Shown one piece after another: positions 53,700-61,807 of a DNA stretch of 64,000 nucleotides. The stretch is from positions 525,235 through 589,234 of the forward strand of contig NZ_WIXL01000001.1 of the NCBI RefSeq assembly GCF_010993955.1, written 5' to 3'. This stretch comes from Oceanobacillus halotolerans (GTDB lineage: Bacteria > Bacillota > Bacilli > Bacillales > Amphibacillaceae). Below the pieces are notes generated by a model, which was not told the DNA's origin, did no database searches, and was given only the letters and a program-made list of their open reading frames with translations. Each line of letters opens with the position of its first letter. Positions within the stretch are counted from its first letter, which is position 1. Made by a program: the position numbers and the translations under genes.

Positions 53700-54722
53700 A
53701 TGAATTTTCCTAAATTTACTGCTGCATCAGTTATTGCATCACCTGCTATGTTTGATTTGAGTGGGACGGTTAATAAATGCTGTTCCTATATTGAAGAAGC
53801 CTCTGAAAATGGTGCAAAACTAGTCGTTTTTCCAGAGACTTTTATTCCAATGTATCCTTGGTGGATCTGGATGAGTGTAAACAATGTGAAGAAATTAGAA
53901 TTGTATAAGGATTTATATAAAAATTCAGTTGATATCCATGGATCAGAATTTAAAAAAATACGTGATAAAGCTAGTGAATGCAATGTCTATGTTGTTGTTG
54001 GGATTAATGAGATTAATAGTATGACGTTATATAATTCACAAGTTTTTATTAATGATCAAGGAGAAATAATCGGGAAAAGAAGAAAATTAGTTCCTACAGG
54101 AGAAGAAAGAACTATCTGGGGACGCGGCGATGGTAGTGATCTATTTGTTTGTGATACAGATATTGGTAAGTTATCTGGCCTTGTATGCTATGAAAATTCT
54201 ATGCCACTATCTCGTTATGCACTATATTCAATGGGAGCGCAAATTCACATTGCGAATTGGCCTGGATCAAATTTTAAAAGTCAGCCTCGGGACCGGACCA
54301 AAATAATTGATTTAACATCAAGATTTGCTGCTTTCGAAGGTCAGATGTTTGTAATTGCCTCTTCCTCATATTTAGGAGAAGAAGAACTAGCTTTTTATAA
54401 AGAGTTAGATCCTTCATTAGGTGATTCTTTAACCGTAGGGGGAGGTATCGCTGGTATTATTTCTCCATTTGGTGAGTATGTATCTCGCCCACTTCAAGAT
54501 GAGGAGGGAATCGCATATGGTGAGATTGATTTAGAAGCTGTTTTAGACAGTAAACATTTGCTTGATAGTGTTGGTCACTATGCAAGAGGTGATGTTGCTA
54601 AACTGTTGCTTAATAAGGAGGATGCGAATCCAGTCAAAATAAAAAATAATGACACTAGTGATCTTACAGAAGCGAGAGAAGGGATCGAGGTTTTGAGTAG
54701 CACTCAGGATGTTAATAAGTAG
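53700..54722 (+). CDS. Nitrilase (carbon-nitrogen hydrolase)
   Basis: The 340-residue protein has the nitrilase catalytic triad: Glu46 (VFPETFIP), Lys129 (RRKLVPTG) and Cys163 (GLVCYENSMP), with the true nitrilase feature PETFIPMYPWW and the HIANWPG segment. Length and spacing fit aliphatic or aryl nitrilases, which convert R-CN to the acid and ammonia, rather than amidases. It follows the symporter by 23 bp. Sigma-54 control, a PAS-type activator and a symporter fit a nitrogen-scavenging unit. The C-terminal 40 residues are polar and variable. A terminator follows. Confidence 0.95.
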   Translation: MNFPKFTAASVIASPAMFDLSGTVNKCCSYIEEASENGAKLVVFPETFIPMYPWWIWMSVNNVKKLELYKDLYKNSVDIHGSEFKKIRDKASECNVYVVVGINEINSMTLYNSQVFINDQGEIIGKRRKLVPTGEERTIWGRGDGSDLFVCDTDIGKLSGLVCYENSMPLSRYALYSMGAQIHIANWPGSNFKSQPRDRTKIIDLTSRFAAFEGQMFVIASSSYLGEEELAFYKELDPSLGDSLTVGGGIAGIISPFGEYVSRPLQDEEGIAYGEIDLEAVLDSKHLLDSVGHYARGDVAKLLLNKEDANPVKIKNNDTSDLTEAREGIEVLSSTQDVNK

Positions 54723-54739
54723 TAGGGATATATGGCTTT

Positions 54740-54783
54740 AGCTGTTAGAACTTATTTAGTATGGGTTCTAACAGCTTTTTTTA
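54740..54783 (+). terminator. Terminator of the nitrilase operon
   Basis: AGCTGTTAGAAC (54740-54751) pairs perfectly with GTTCTAACAGCT (54765-54776), followed by TTTTTT. Confidence 0.92.
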
Positions 54784-55291
54784 TATTCTCCAAAAGTTAA
54801 AAAGCAGATTACCTGAGCAAATGGAGAATTTTATTTACTGATAGATTTTAGCTATTTTCACCTAAATAGTTGGTGCTCTTCTTAATACACAATGTTCCTG
54901 ATAAGTTATTAATTAAATGAGATTCTGATGAGGATCTTGATAGCCATATAGTGGTTAATTGTTTGCATTTTTAGAAATATCCATGAAATATCACTGGTCT
55001 ATCACAACGCAGGCTGCAGGGGTTTTAGGAGTTTCAGAGAATCTTATTTTTAAAGCTTAATGCAAAAATGAAACGCGGAAGCAAAAGAGCCGTCCCTTTG
55101 CTTATACTTTTTCTAATATAGGCTTATGACAAACAGTACCATTCTCCTTCTGTATAGTGTCGTTACCATCATTATACATTTTAGGAAAAAGCTGGACTAT
55201 GGTCTGAATTAGGATTGATTTAAATGATTAAATTACTCAGTTGGTATCCTTAATAATGCTATAATTCAGTAATAAAAATAAAGGAGTTGTT
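54784..55291. other. Intergenic stretch with gene debris
   Basis: No intact gene is seen. Near 54987-55060 one frame gives WSITTQAAGVLGVSENLIF then stop, suggestive of a helix-turn-helix or transposase scrap. AAGGAG at 55281 serves the next broken antitoxin gene. Confidence 0.4.
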
Positions 55292-55562
55292 ATGATGCCT
55301 CAAATTCTGCCTATAAAGGATTTGAGAAATACAACAGAAATTTCTGAACTGTGCCGCGAAACGTAGGGAACCGCTATTTATTACAAAAAATGGTTATGGG
55401 GATTTAGTTGTCATGAGTATGGAAACGTATGAAAGGTGCTTAGAAAAGTTAGAGTTATATTAAAAATTATTTGAAGCGGAAGCAGAAGTTAAAAATGGGG
55501 AAGAACTGATAGATGGAGAAGAAATTTTTAGGGATTTAAAGAAGAAATATAAAGGGAAATAA
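55292..55562 (+). pseudogene. Phd/YefM-type antitoxin, frameshift and nonsense
   Basis: AAGGAG precedes two ATGs (55292, 55295). The frame PQILPIKDLRNTTEISELC shifts near 55352 into REPLFITKNGYGDLVVMSMETYERCLEKLELY. It then meets TAA near 55460, and continues KLFEAEAEVKNGEELIDGEE to TAA at 55562. The IKDLRNTTEIS and FITKNGYGDLVVMS segments are diagnostic of Phd/YefM antitoxins. Two lesions. Confidence 0.88.
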
Positions 55563-55563
55563 G

Positions 55564-55868
55564 TTAACGATTAAGTTTATATCAAAAGCTTTTAAAGATA
55601 TAGATGAGATTTATAACTTCATTTATAAGGAACTATCCAATGAAGGTGCATCGGATGGCATTTTAAAGAAAATGGAAACGAACATTATGAGACTAAAGGA
55701 TTTCCCGTTTTCAGGTAGTTTTGTAACGGATGATACTTTAAAAGCTAAAGGATATCGTAAGCTAGTAATGGGAACTATGTTGTTTTTTATTTAGTTAAAG
55801 AAGCAGAAAAAGAGGTTTATATCATGCGCATTTTGTATGCCAGAAAAATATATCAAGATTTTATTTAG
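55564..55868 (+). pseudogene. RelE/ParE-type toxin, frameshifted and without a start codon
   Basis: Directly after the antitoxin relic a frame reads LTIKFISKAFKDIDEIYNFI.. and GYRKLVMG. It loses one base near 55775 (GGAACTATG where GGAAACTATG is expected) and resumes VVFYLVKEAEKEVYIMRILYARKIYQ to TAG 55868. No start codon is present in frame. This was a RelE/ParE toxin paired with the antitoxin at 55292. Confidence 0.85.
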
Positions 55869-56067
55869 ATTTTTAATATAGGCCTCTATACTGTTACCTC
55901 AAAAATATGTATCACCTCGTATTCCATCATATAGATGGAATATCTGAACAGAAATTGCTCCCCCAAATTCGTATCACAATAGGAAGCTTGCATCATTGCA
56001 TAGCTACTTTTATTGGAATATGATTAGAAGTAGAATCAACGATAACAACAAGGTTAGGTGAATTAAA

Positions 56068-56523
56068 ATGCAGACCAAATCCCAGTTGAATTGGGAAGAT
56101 AGACGTGACTATCATATTTATATTGCGGGACCAGATTTTCCGCATATTGATACGAAACCAATTGAGGATGTACATATTGCCCTGGACGAACAAAATTTTT
56201 CCCCGCATAGGCCAATAAAAGAAAATGGTTTGTTTACTGGCGAGGAAACGGAAGAAGAGAAGTTAGCGATTTACGAAAAAGATATTCAGCTCTTACAGAA
56301 ATGTTCCCTTCTGGTTGCCGTGTTAATCAATGACGATCCTGGAACATATGTGGAAATTGGCTGGATGGCTAAGAGCGGAAAGCCAACCATTTTATATGAT
56401 CCAGATTATAAAGCGGAAAATTTATTTTTAATAAAAACGGTAAATCAAGTGTGTCATACATTAGATGAAGTGGTAGATGCGGTATTTGAATACTTCGGTG
56501 AAGATGGGGACGAGATTAAGTGA
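56068..56523 (+). CDS. Nucleoside 2-deoxyribosyltransferase-like protein
   Basis: The 151-residue protein has the family start YHIYIAGPDFP, a GEETEEEKLAIYEKDIQLLQKCSLLVAVLINDDPGTYVEIGWMAKSGKPTILYDPD core in pieces (substrate Asp and catalytic Glu in the DDPGTYVEIG stretch), and an acidic end. Members transfer deoxyribose between bases or hydrolyse deoxynucleoside monophosphates. An earlier, decayed copy lies at 49278. The gene stands alone, with no good ribosome binding site (GGTGAATTAAA). Confidence 0.88.
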   Translation: MQTKSQLNWEDRRDYHIYIAGPDFPHIDTKPIEDVHIALDEQNFSPHRPIKENGLFTGEETEEEKLAIYEKDIQLLQKCSLLVAVLINDDPGTYVEIGWMAKSGKPTILYDPDYKAENLFLIKTVNQVCHTLDEVVDAVFEYFGEDGDEIK

Positions 56524-56527
56524 ACCA

Positions 56528-56647
56528 TTACAGCAAATAAAATCCAATCCCCATAATGATATAGGCAATTGTGGCTATAGTCACTAGTTGGGGATTAATC
56601 CATTTAATTAACGACGTTTTTATATTATGATATTTCTGAATAGTGGG
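56528..56647 (-). other. Relic of a membrane-protein C-terminus
   Basis: A minus-strand frame without a start codon gives KWINPQLVTIATIAYIIMG then IGFYLL and TAA at 56528. The sequence looks like a last transmembrane helix, but nothing upstream supports a gene. Confidence 0.3.
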
Positions 56648-56720
56648 TTATTTTGTTTTCCTAAGACGTATAATGATGAAGAATGTTCACGTTTTTTACC
56701 TTTAAGAAAGTAGTGATAGT

Positions 56721-57428
56721 ATGGAAAAACCAGTCGGCATTATCGGAGGGATGGGTCCTTTTGCTACTTCTGACCTTTTCAACAAGATTATCCATCATAC
56801 CAACACAAAAAAGGAACAGGATCATATACCAGTCATTATTTATAATCATCCACAAATTCCTTCTAGGGCAGACGCAATATTTGGTGAAGGCCCTTCCCCG
56901 ATTAAGGATTTAATTGCAACTGGCAAGAAGCTCGAATTGGTGGGAACAGATTTTTTAGTTATGCCATGTCATACGGCACATTTGTGGTTTGATGAGTTGC
57001 AATCTAACCTGAACACAAGAATGATCAGTTTGATTGAGAATACGTTTCGTGTAGTGAATAATGATCCTACATTTTTTAAAGAAAAGATATTATTGCTTTC
57101 TTCACGCATGACGTTGAAATCAGGACTTTATCGCGAATTATTTGAAAACGCAAATGTTATGTTAGTGGAACCAAGTGAAGCGGAACAGGATGTCATTACA
57201 GAGGTTATCCAGCATGTGAAGGAAAAACAAGACGTGAGCAGTATTTCCCTAGATAAATTGGAGGATCTTCTACATCATTATCAACTCCAAGGAGTAAAAG
57301 GAATTATTGGAGCCTGTACGGAAATTCCATTAATTTTTCCGTATTTAAAAACATCCTTATCTAAGATCGATCCAACCCTTGAATTAGCCAAACGAGTTAT
57401 ACGTGAAAAGAAAAGAGAGTTGCTCTAG
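56721..57428 (+). CDS. Aspartate/glutamate racemase family protein
   Basis: The 235-residue enzyme has GIIGGMGPFATSDLFNKI at the start and the two catalytic cysteines in VMPCHTAHLWFDEL (near 80) and GACTEIPLIF (near 192), as in aspartate racemase. It should racemise an acidic amino acid, possibly L- to D-aspartate. The ribosome binding site is weak (GAAAG). It stands alone, so the physiological role is unclear. Confidence 0.92.
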   Translation: MEKPVGIIGGMGPFATSDLFNKIIHHTNTKKEQDHIPVIIYNHPQIPSRADAIFGEGPSPIKDLIATGKKLELVGTDFLVMPCHTAHLWFDELQSNLNTRMISLIENTFRVVNNDPTFFKEKILLLSSRMTLKSGLYRELFENANVMLVEPSEAEQDVITEVIQHVKEKQDVSSISLDKLEDLLHHYQLQGVKGIIGACTEIPLIFPYLKTSLSKIDPTLELAKRVIREKKRELL

Positions 57429-57565
57429 CAGGAGTTTAGGGGTCAGCACCTACTGTCATGATTATTGTCAAATCCGTTTCACCTCATAGGCTTGAAGTGG
57501 GGGTATTACACATAGGACGTGGGTTCTGAGCCGGCCTGCCAGTTACATGCGTGATAAAAGATGTG

Positions 57566-57650
57566 ACGAGAGGTTTTTGTGCATCGTTATAGAATAATAT
57601 ATAGTATTTTAACTGAATATTGGCCTTTATTCATGGAGCAAGAACAGAAG
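57566..57650 (+). pseudogene. Fragment of a ParE/RelE-type toxin gene
   Basis: The 85-bp segment reads VFVHRYRIIYSI and, after a frameshift, ILAFIHGARTEV, which parallels VHRYRMIYKVSDKQIIILAFIHGAREL in the broken toxin at 39013. Upstream and downstream parts are missing. Confidence 0.7.
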
Positions 57651-57677
57651 TTGTCCAATGGATGATATAAATCCGAG

Positions 57678-57720
57678 GAAGCTATCCCAAATACATTTAC
57701 GTTTGAGATAGCTTCTTTTT
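57678..57720 (+). terminator. Terminator-like hairpin between convergent genes
   Basis: A 14-bp stem (57678-57691 with 57702-57715, one wobble) is followed by five T on the plus strand. It lies directly before the stop codon of the minus-strand regulator gene. Confidence 0.75.
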
Positions 57721-57721
57721 A

Positions 57722-58135
57722 TTATAGGTGATCTGGTTCCTGCCCGCTGCGTACTTTCGCCTTCTGGACTACTTGCTCAAAGTGATCATTCATTTCCTTC
57801 AGATCTTCACATGTTAACATCTCCCATTTTTCATGCTGGAGTATATAAGGTTTTTCCATTCCATGCTTTTCAAATACGGCAAGTACTTGTTCCGCTTTAT
57901 CAAGGTTGGTACTATATGTTGCCTTTGCTTCAGATACGGTACCACGGAGTAAATAATCAACTGAAACATCATATAAATCAGCTAATTTTACGAGTGTTTC
58001 TGTCGTTGGTCTTCTTTTTTCATTTTCATAATTTCCGTATGTATTGATGGAGTAGCCTAACTTGATACTTACCTCCCTGCGTTTATACCCATCCTTTTCA
58101 CGCAGCTTCTCCAAACGTAATCCTAATCCCTCCAT
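57722..58135 (-). CDS. XRE-family transcriptional regulator
   Basis: The 137-residue protein begins with a Cro/CI-type helix-turn-helix (LRLEKLREKDGYKRREVSIKLGYSINTYGNYENEKRRPTTETLVKLADLYDVSVDYLL, given here as one family-typical segment in parts, residues 6-63) and has a helical tail with Lys/Glu. It could repress itself or the divergent genes (a small peptide frame and a sigma factor relic). Ribosome binding site GAAGGGGGAA. Confidence 0.93.
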   Translation of the reverse strand: MEGLGLRLEKLREKDGYKRREVSIKLGYSINTYGNYENEKRRPTTETLVKLADLYDVSVDYLLRGTVSEAKATYSTNLDKAEQVLAVFEKHGMEKPYILQHEKWEMLTCEDLKEMNDHFEQVVQKAKVRSGQEPDHL

Positions 58136-58298
58136 AAACCAACCATTCCCCCTTCTAAAATATAGGACTTAATTAAGATTATTATATTGTAAAAATATAG
58201 GAAAAAAGCACCCATTTTGTGTATTTTTAGTGAATTTTTACGAAAAATCTGTAAAATGTAAATAGGCTGTAATCACCATGACAAAGGAGGGACTTTCG

Positions 58299-58392
58299 AT
58301 GCATAACAATTTGTAGTGGCAAAATAAGTGAATGCTTATTTTTAATGGGTTTTGGTTGGGGTGTTTTGTTAATGGTAATCAATGCAGTTTGA
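58299..58392 (+). other. Frameshifted small hydrophobic peptide frame
   Basis: AAAGGAGGGA lies seven bases before ATG 58299, but the frame closes after five codons (MHNNL). In the next frame a hydrophobic sequence follows (SGKISECLFLMGFGWGV then LLMVINAV, TGA at 58390). A single frameshift would make a 30-residue membrane peptide between the XRE regulator and the sigma factor. Low confidence. Confidence 0.3.
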
Positions 58393-58428
58393 AAACAGCT
58401 TTAAATGAATAGGAAATGAGGGGGAAGC

Positions 58429-58953
58429 ATGAATCAAAATCAGGATTTACAAATGACTTTTGAGGATATTGTCGAACAAAATGAAAGAAGAATACATTAC
58501 CATATCCAGCAACTGAAGATTAGTGACCCTGACCAAGAGTTTTTCCAGGAAGGCCTTTGTGCCATGTGGAATGCATATAGAACATACCAGCCAGACAAAG
58601 TCCCGTTGGCTACCTATCTCAATTACATGATTCGTTATCGTTTAATCGATTTAATCCGGCTAAAGGCGAAAGAACAGTGCCATCATAACTTACTTATTCA
58701 ACAAGAAGCAACAATGTGAAATGTCGATGTCGATATAGCAGATGATCCATATATATGGACTGAGCTTCAATCCCAATTAACCAAAAATCAATGGAAATGG
58801 GTTGATTCCTTTATTCGGCAGAACTTGTCGATAAAGGAGATAGCCAACCAGGAAGGCGTATCCATTGATGCCGTTAAAAGCTGGGGAAGACAAGCAAGGA
58901 AGAAACTCCAACAAGATCACTTCAAAGAAAAACTACTCGTATTAAATGGTTAA
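58429..58953 (+). pseudogene. Sigma-70-like factor with one in-frame UGA
   Basis: From ATG 58429 (AGGGGGAA upstream) the frame runs 96 codons: TFEDIVEQNERRIHYHI, EFFQEGLCAMWNAYRTY, and YLNYMIRYRLIDLIR of region 2. It then meets TGA at 58717-58719 and continues in the same frame for 77 codons with region 4: WKWVDSFIRQNLSIKEIANQ and GVSIDAVKSWGRQARKKL to TAA 58951. It is collinear with the intact factor at 61031. One base change kills it, unless UGA is read through. A terminator follows at 58973. Confidence 0.88.
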
Positions 58954-58972
58954 ACACTATAGGGAGAAAGTT

Positions 58973-59002
58973 AAGCGTCTTTTGTCGAAAAGACGCTTTT
59001 TT
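58973..59002 (+). terminator. Terminator after the sigma factor relic
   Basis: AGCGTCTTTT pairs with AAAAGACGCT (58988-58997) around GTCG, followed by TTTTTT. Confidence 0.9.
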
Positions 59003-59007
59003 CATAA

Positions 59008-59496
59008 AGTAAGAAAAAAGTTGGTGTCATTACTGTCTCCTATAGGAAAGGCCACGTCCAGCTTCGAACGATTGACGTCCTAGTACTGGCGTTGTCACAG
59101 GACGTGACGATTTTACCAGTGAGAGCGATTGACTTCCTAGTGCTGATAGTCATAAGGACGCCCGAGTTTTCATCGGCCAGTGCTACCCCCTCGAGGTCAT
59201 AAGCCAATCCTCACTACGAGCAAAAAACGCCACGTCGAGGCTTGGCTTATGCTTGGCAGACAAAAAAGTATAAAACTTTCTTACTGCATAAGTGCAGCTA
59301 AGGCTTTCACCATAAGAACTTGGCGACAAGCCAAGCTTTCTAATCGGGGTAATCAAGGCACTTCTAGCTTTTGTACCACGTTAGGAAAGCATAAAATTTT
59401 AGCTAAGAAGAAGACTCGGCGTTGCTAACATTTTAATGTCCCAAGTATAAGAAAAACGAACACATTCGCTAAAGGACGAGCGAATGCGAGTTTTTC
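59008..59496 (+). repeat. Structured repeat A, tandem copy 1
   Basis: This 0.49-kb block shares most of its sequence with the next block: GGAAAGGCCACGTCCAGCT, the CCCCCTCGAGGTCATAAGCC arm, GCTTGGCTTATGCTTGGC, TTCTTACTGCATAAGTGC and TTTTAGCTAAGAAGAAGAC. It differs by about 115 extra bases (about 59063-59177). CATAAGCCAA pairs with TTGGCTTATG, so the core can fold into a long arm. It ends with a nested hairpin (GAAAAAC 59451 with GTTTTTC 59490; ATTCGCT with AGCGAAT). The short open frames are not conserved. Confidence 0.88.
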
Positions 59497-59502
59497 TAAA
59501 AA

Positions 59503-59887
59503 GGTAAGAAAGCATAAAAAGTTGGCCTCATTACTGTCTTAATATAGGAAAGGCCACGTCCAGCTCCAGCGCCTACCCCCTCGAGGTCATAAGCCAATCC
59601 TCATTACGAGCAAAAAACGCCACGTCGAGGCTTGGCTTATGCTTGGCAGATAAGAAACAAAACGTTCTTACTGCATAAGTGCAACTAAGGCTTTTGCCAT
59701 AAGAACTCGGCGAAAAGCCTAGTTTTCTAATCGGGGGTGATCAAGGCGCTTCTAGCTTTTGTTCCACGTTAGGAAAGTATAAAATTTTAGCTAAGAAGAA
59801 GACGCGACGTTGCAAAATTTTATTGTCCCAAGTATAAGAAAAACGAACTCATTCGCTAAAGGACAAGCGAATGCGAGTTTTTCTAAT
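59503..59887 (+). repeat. Structured repeat A, tandem copy 2
   Basis: The second copy lacks the extra 115 bases of copy 1 but is otherwise nearly the same to the end, including the final hairpin (GAAAAAC 59838-59844 with GTTTTTC 59877-59883). Together the two copies explain the gap between the sigma factor relic and the DnaD-like gene. A third, inverted and more diverged copy is at 11811-12009. Confidence 0.88.
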
Positions 59888-59916
59888 GGTGCCTGTTGTT
59901 TGGATATGCTGGTTGT

Positions 59917-60948
59917 CTATGCTTCACTTGTTTCACTAGAGAACTCAGCCAAGAGTTTTGCAAGTTCTTCGCGTTCTGCCTCCAAAGCAGCTTGATCCAT
60001 CTTTGGTCTTATCGGGGACTGTTGTGCAGCCATTCTTTCCTGATGTTTGTGCTGTCGTTCGAGAAACCAATCTGGCAATACTTCCGTCCTTTTCTGCTCA
60101 TCGCGATTAGGCTGCTTTGGGTAGTACTGGTTTCGATATGCGACTTCCTCTGCACCAGCTTCGTCAACCGAGGTAATCCCTTTTCTAGCCCAATCTTGTA
60201 GGATGCCTTTGACATAGTTCCAATTCATTTTATTACGCTCCAACGCACGTTTCATTGCTTCCACAACGAGAGCATCCCCGATGTCATGTACCCAATTTTG
60301 AATCGCATCAGAAACGTATGGACTGGTTAAGCCAAAATTTTCCTGGTAAAACACAAATGCATCTGCAGTATTATGATGTTTCTTTTTTTGTTTTTCTTTC
60401 TGTTTAATTAATGGGGCTGGATTGTGGTTTATGTTATGGATTGTGTTGTGGGTCATGTTGTGGTCCAAAAAGGGATTTGAGTCTATATTTTGGTCCATAG
60501 ACTGGTCTGGATTGCGGACTAGGTTGTGGTCCATGATGTTTAGGTTGTCCTGTTTATGGTCCAGATTATGGTCGGTTTTGTCGTTCAGGGAGATTGCTTT
60601 TTGGTCTGGTTCAGGTTGTGGATCTTCAATCGTTGTAGCTGTTTGTGCGCTGTTTGTATCGATTGGGCCTGTTAAGTTTGTAACACGATAAATTGGAGAC
60701 TGATTTCCACCCTGATTTTGGACATGGATATACCCTTTTGCCGCTAATTCTGCACGAGCACGTTTAAAGGTAGATGTTGTTAATCCAGACTTCATTCGCA
60801 GCGTAATCATCGCAACCGAAAATGTTTCTATCCAGCGAGATCGATTATTGATATGCATTAAGCTATGCCACAAGGAAATGGCTGGTCCAGATAATGGGTT
60901 TACCTCAAGTTCCATATAAAATGCATTAATTTGCTTAATATAATTCAT
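59917..60948 (-). CDS. DnaD-like replication/primosome protein
   Basis: ATG 60948 is preferred because GAAAGGGATGG covers the upstream ATG (60957). The 343-residue protein has a winged-helix N-terminal part (about 1-95: YIKQINAFYMELEVNPLSGPAISLWHSL, RARAELAAKGYIHVQN) and a low-complexity middle rich in Asn, Asp and His (about 122-185). A DnaD C-terminal domain follows (about 200-265: FYQENFGLTSPYVSDAI, NWNYVKGILQDWARKGI), then a charged tail. DnaD-type proteins help load helicase at origins; those with this layout are often prophage or plasmid encoded. The next upstream gene on the strand is a sigma-like factor, 82 bp away. Confidence 0.88.
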   Translation of the reverse strand: MNYIKQINAFYMELEVNPLSGPAISLWHSLMHINNRSRWIETFSVAMITLRMKSGLTTSTFKRARAELAAKGYIHVQNQGGNQSPIYRVTNLTGPIDTNSAQTATTIEDPQPEPDQKAISLNDKTDHNLDHKQDNLNIMDHNLVRNPDQSMDQNIDSNPFLDHNMTHNTIHNINHNPAPLIKQKEKQKKKHHNTADAFVFYQENFGLTSPYVSDAIQNWVHDIGDALVVEAMKRALERNKMNWNYVKGILQDWARKGITSVDEAGAEEVAYRNQYYPKQPNRDEQKRTEVLPDWFLERQHKHQERMAAQQSPIRPKMDQAALEAEREELAKLLAEFSSETSEA

Positions 60949-61030
60949 GATTTCCATCCCTTTCTATGTATCTCGAATTTTTTAATAAGTTAAGAGCGCA
61001 CCCTTTTGTGAAGGCTACGCTAACGTTTGG

Positions 61031-61612
61031 TTATAGGCTAATATCCCACGCAATTTTTTCTCGAAATGCTGGATCTCGAAGCTTTTTCCTTACTTGTTTT
61101 CCCCAGCTTTTCACAGCGTTCTCTGTGGTGTTCTCCTGAATCGCAATATCCTTCACTGACATGTTTCCGATAATATAAAAATAGATCCAGTTCCACTCTT
61201 TATCGGTGAGGTAGTGCTGGAGGTTCTGCCAAAGCTCGGTATCATCTAGTAGGATATCTGACATATGTTGTAAGTCGACGGCACTTCCCTCTTTCCGAAT
61301 ATGATTGCCGTCGGTTGTTTGTGTTTTGTGCTCTAGTACGATCTTTTCCTGATTTTCTCCCTCCCGATTACGCTTTCGTATCATATCGATTAGCTGGTTG
61401 CGAATGGTGTAATTGAAATAGGTAGCCATTGGACCTTTGGTTGGCTCGTATGTCTCGTAAGCCTTCCATAAGGCATATAATCCCTCTTGATAAAATTCAT
61501 TATGTGGATCTTGGATGTGCAGCTTGTGAATGTGATAGTGGATTCGTCGTTCATTTTGCTTAAAAATCGTATCAAACATATCGATCTCGTGTTTATCATT
61601 ATTAGTAGCCAT
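61031..61612 (-). CDS. Sigma-70-like RNA polymerase factor
   Basis: The 193-residue protein has region 2 (FKQNERRIHYHIHKLHIQDPHNEFYQEGLYALWKAYETYEP, YFNYTIRNQLIDMIRKRNRE) and region 4 (EWNWIYFYIIGNMSVKDIAIQENTTENAVKSWGKQVRKKL), like small ECF-type or phage-type sigma factors. No anti-sigma gene is adjacent. It is collinear with the UGA-interrupted gene at 58429 on the other strand. ATG 61612 follows GGGAGG by about eight bases. Probably co-transcribed with the DnaD-like gene. Promoter targets unknown. Confidence 0.9.
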   Translation of the reverse strand: MATNNDKHEIDMFDTIFKQNERRIHYHIHKLHIQDPHNEFYQEGLYALWKAYETYEPTKGPMATYFNYTIRNQLIDMIRKRNREGENQEKIVLEHKTQTTDGNHIRKEGSAVDLQHMSDILLDDTELWQNLQHYLTDKEWNWIYFYIIGNMSVKDIAIQENTTENAVKSWGKQVRKKLRDPAFREKIAWDISL

Positions 61613-61807
61613 TCCCTAACCTCCCTTTTACCTCTATAATCGAAAAGACTCGACAAAAGGTGGCATGGAAATGGAAAATTTTTATATTGTAATATCCATT
61701 TTTATATATATGACTTATTTCGACAGACTAGTATTTATTTAGCTGCTGGTGATGTCAGCAAATTAACATACAAAAACGCTTGGATAGAAATAGCATCTTA
61801 GGTACCG

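Noticed and set aside
59180-59995. Short frames in the structured repeat A copies
   Set aside because: The two copies open different frames, so no protein is conserved.
60422-60691. Trp-rich plus-strand frame antisense to the DnaD-like gene
   Set aside because: Explained by the reverse complement of the Asn/Asp/His-rich block.
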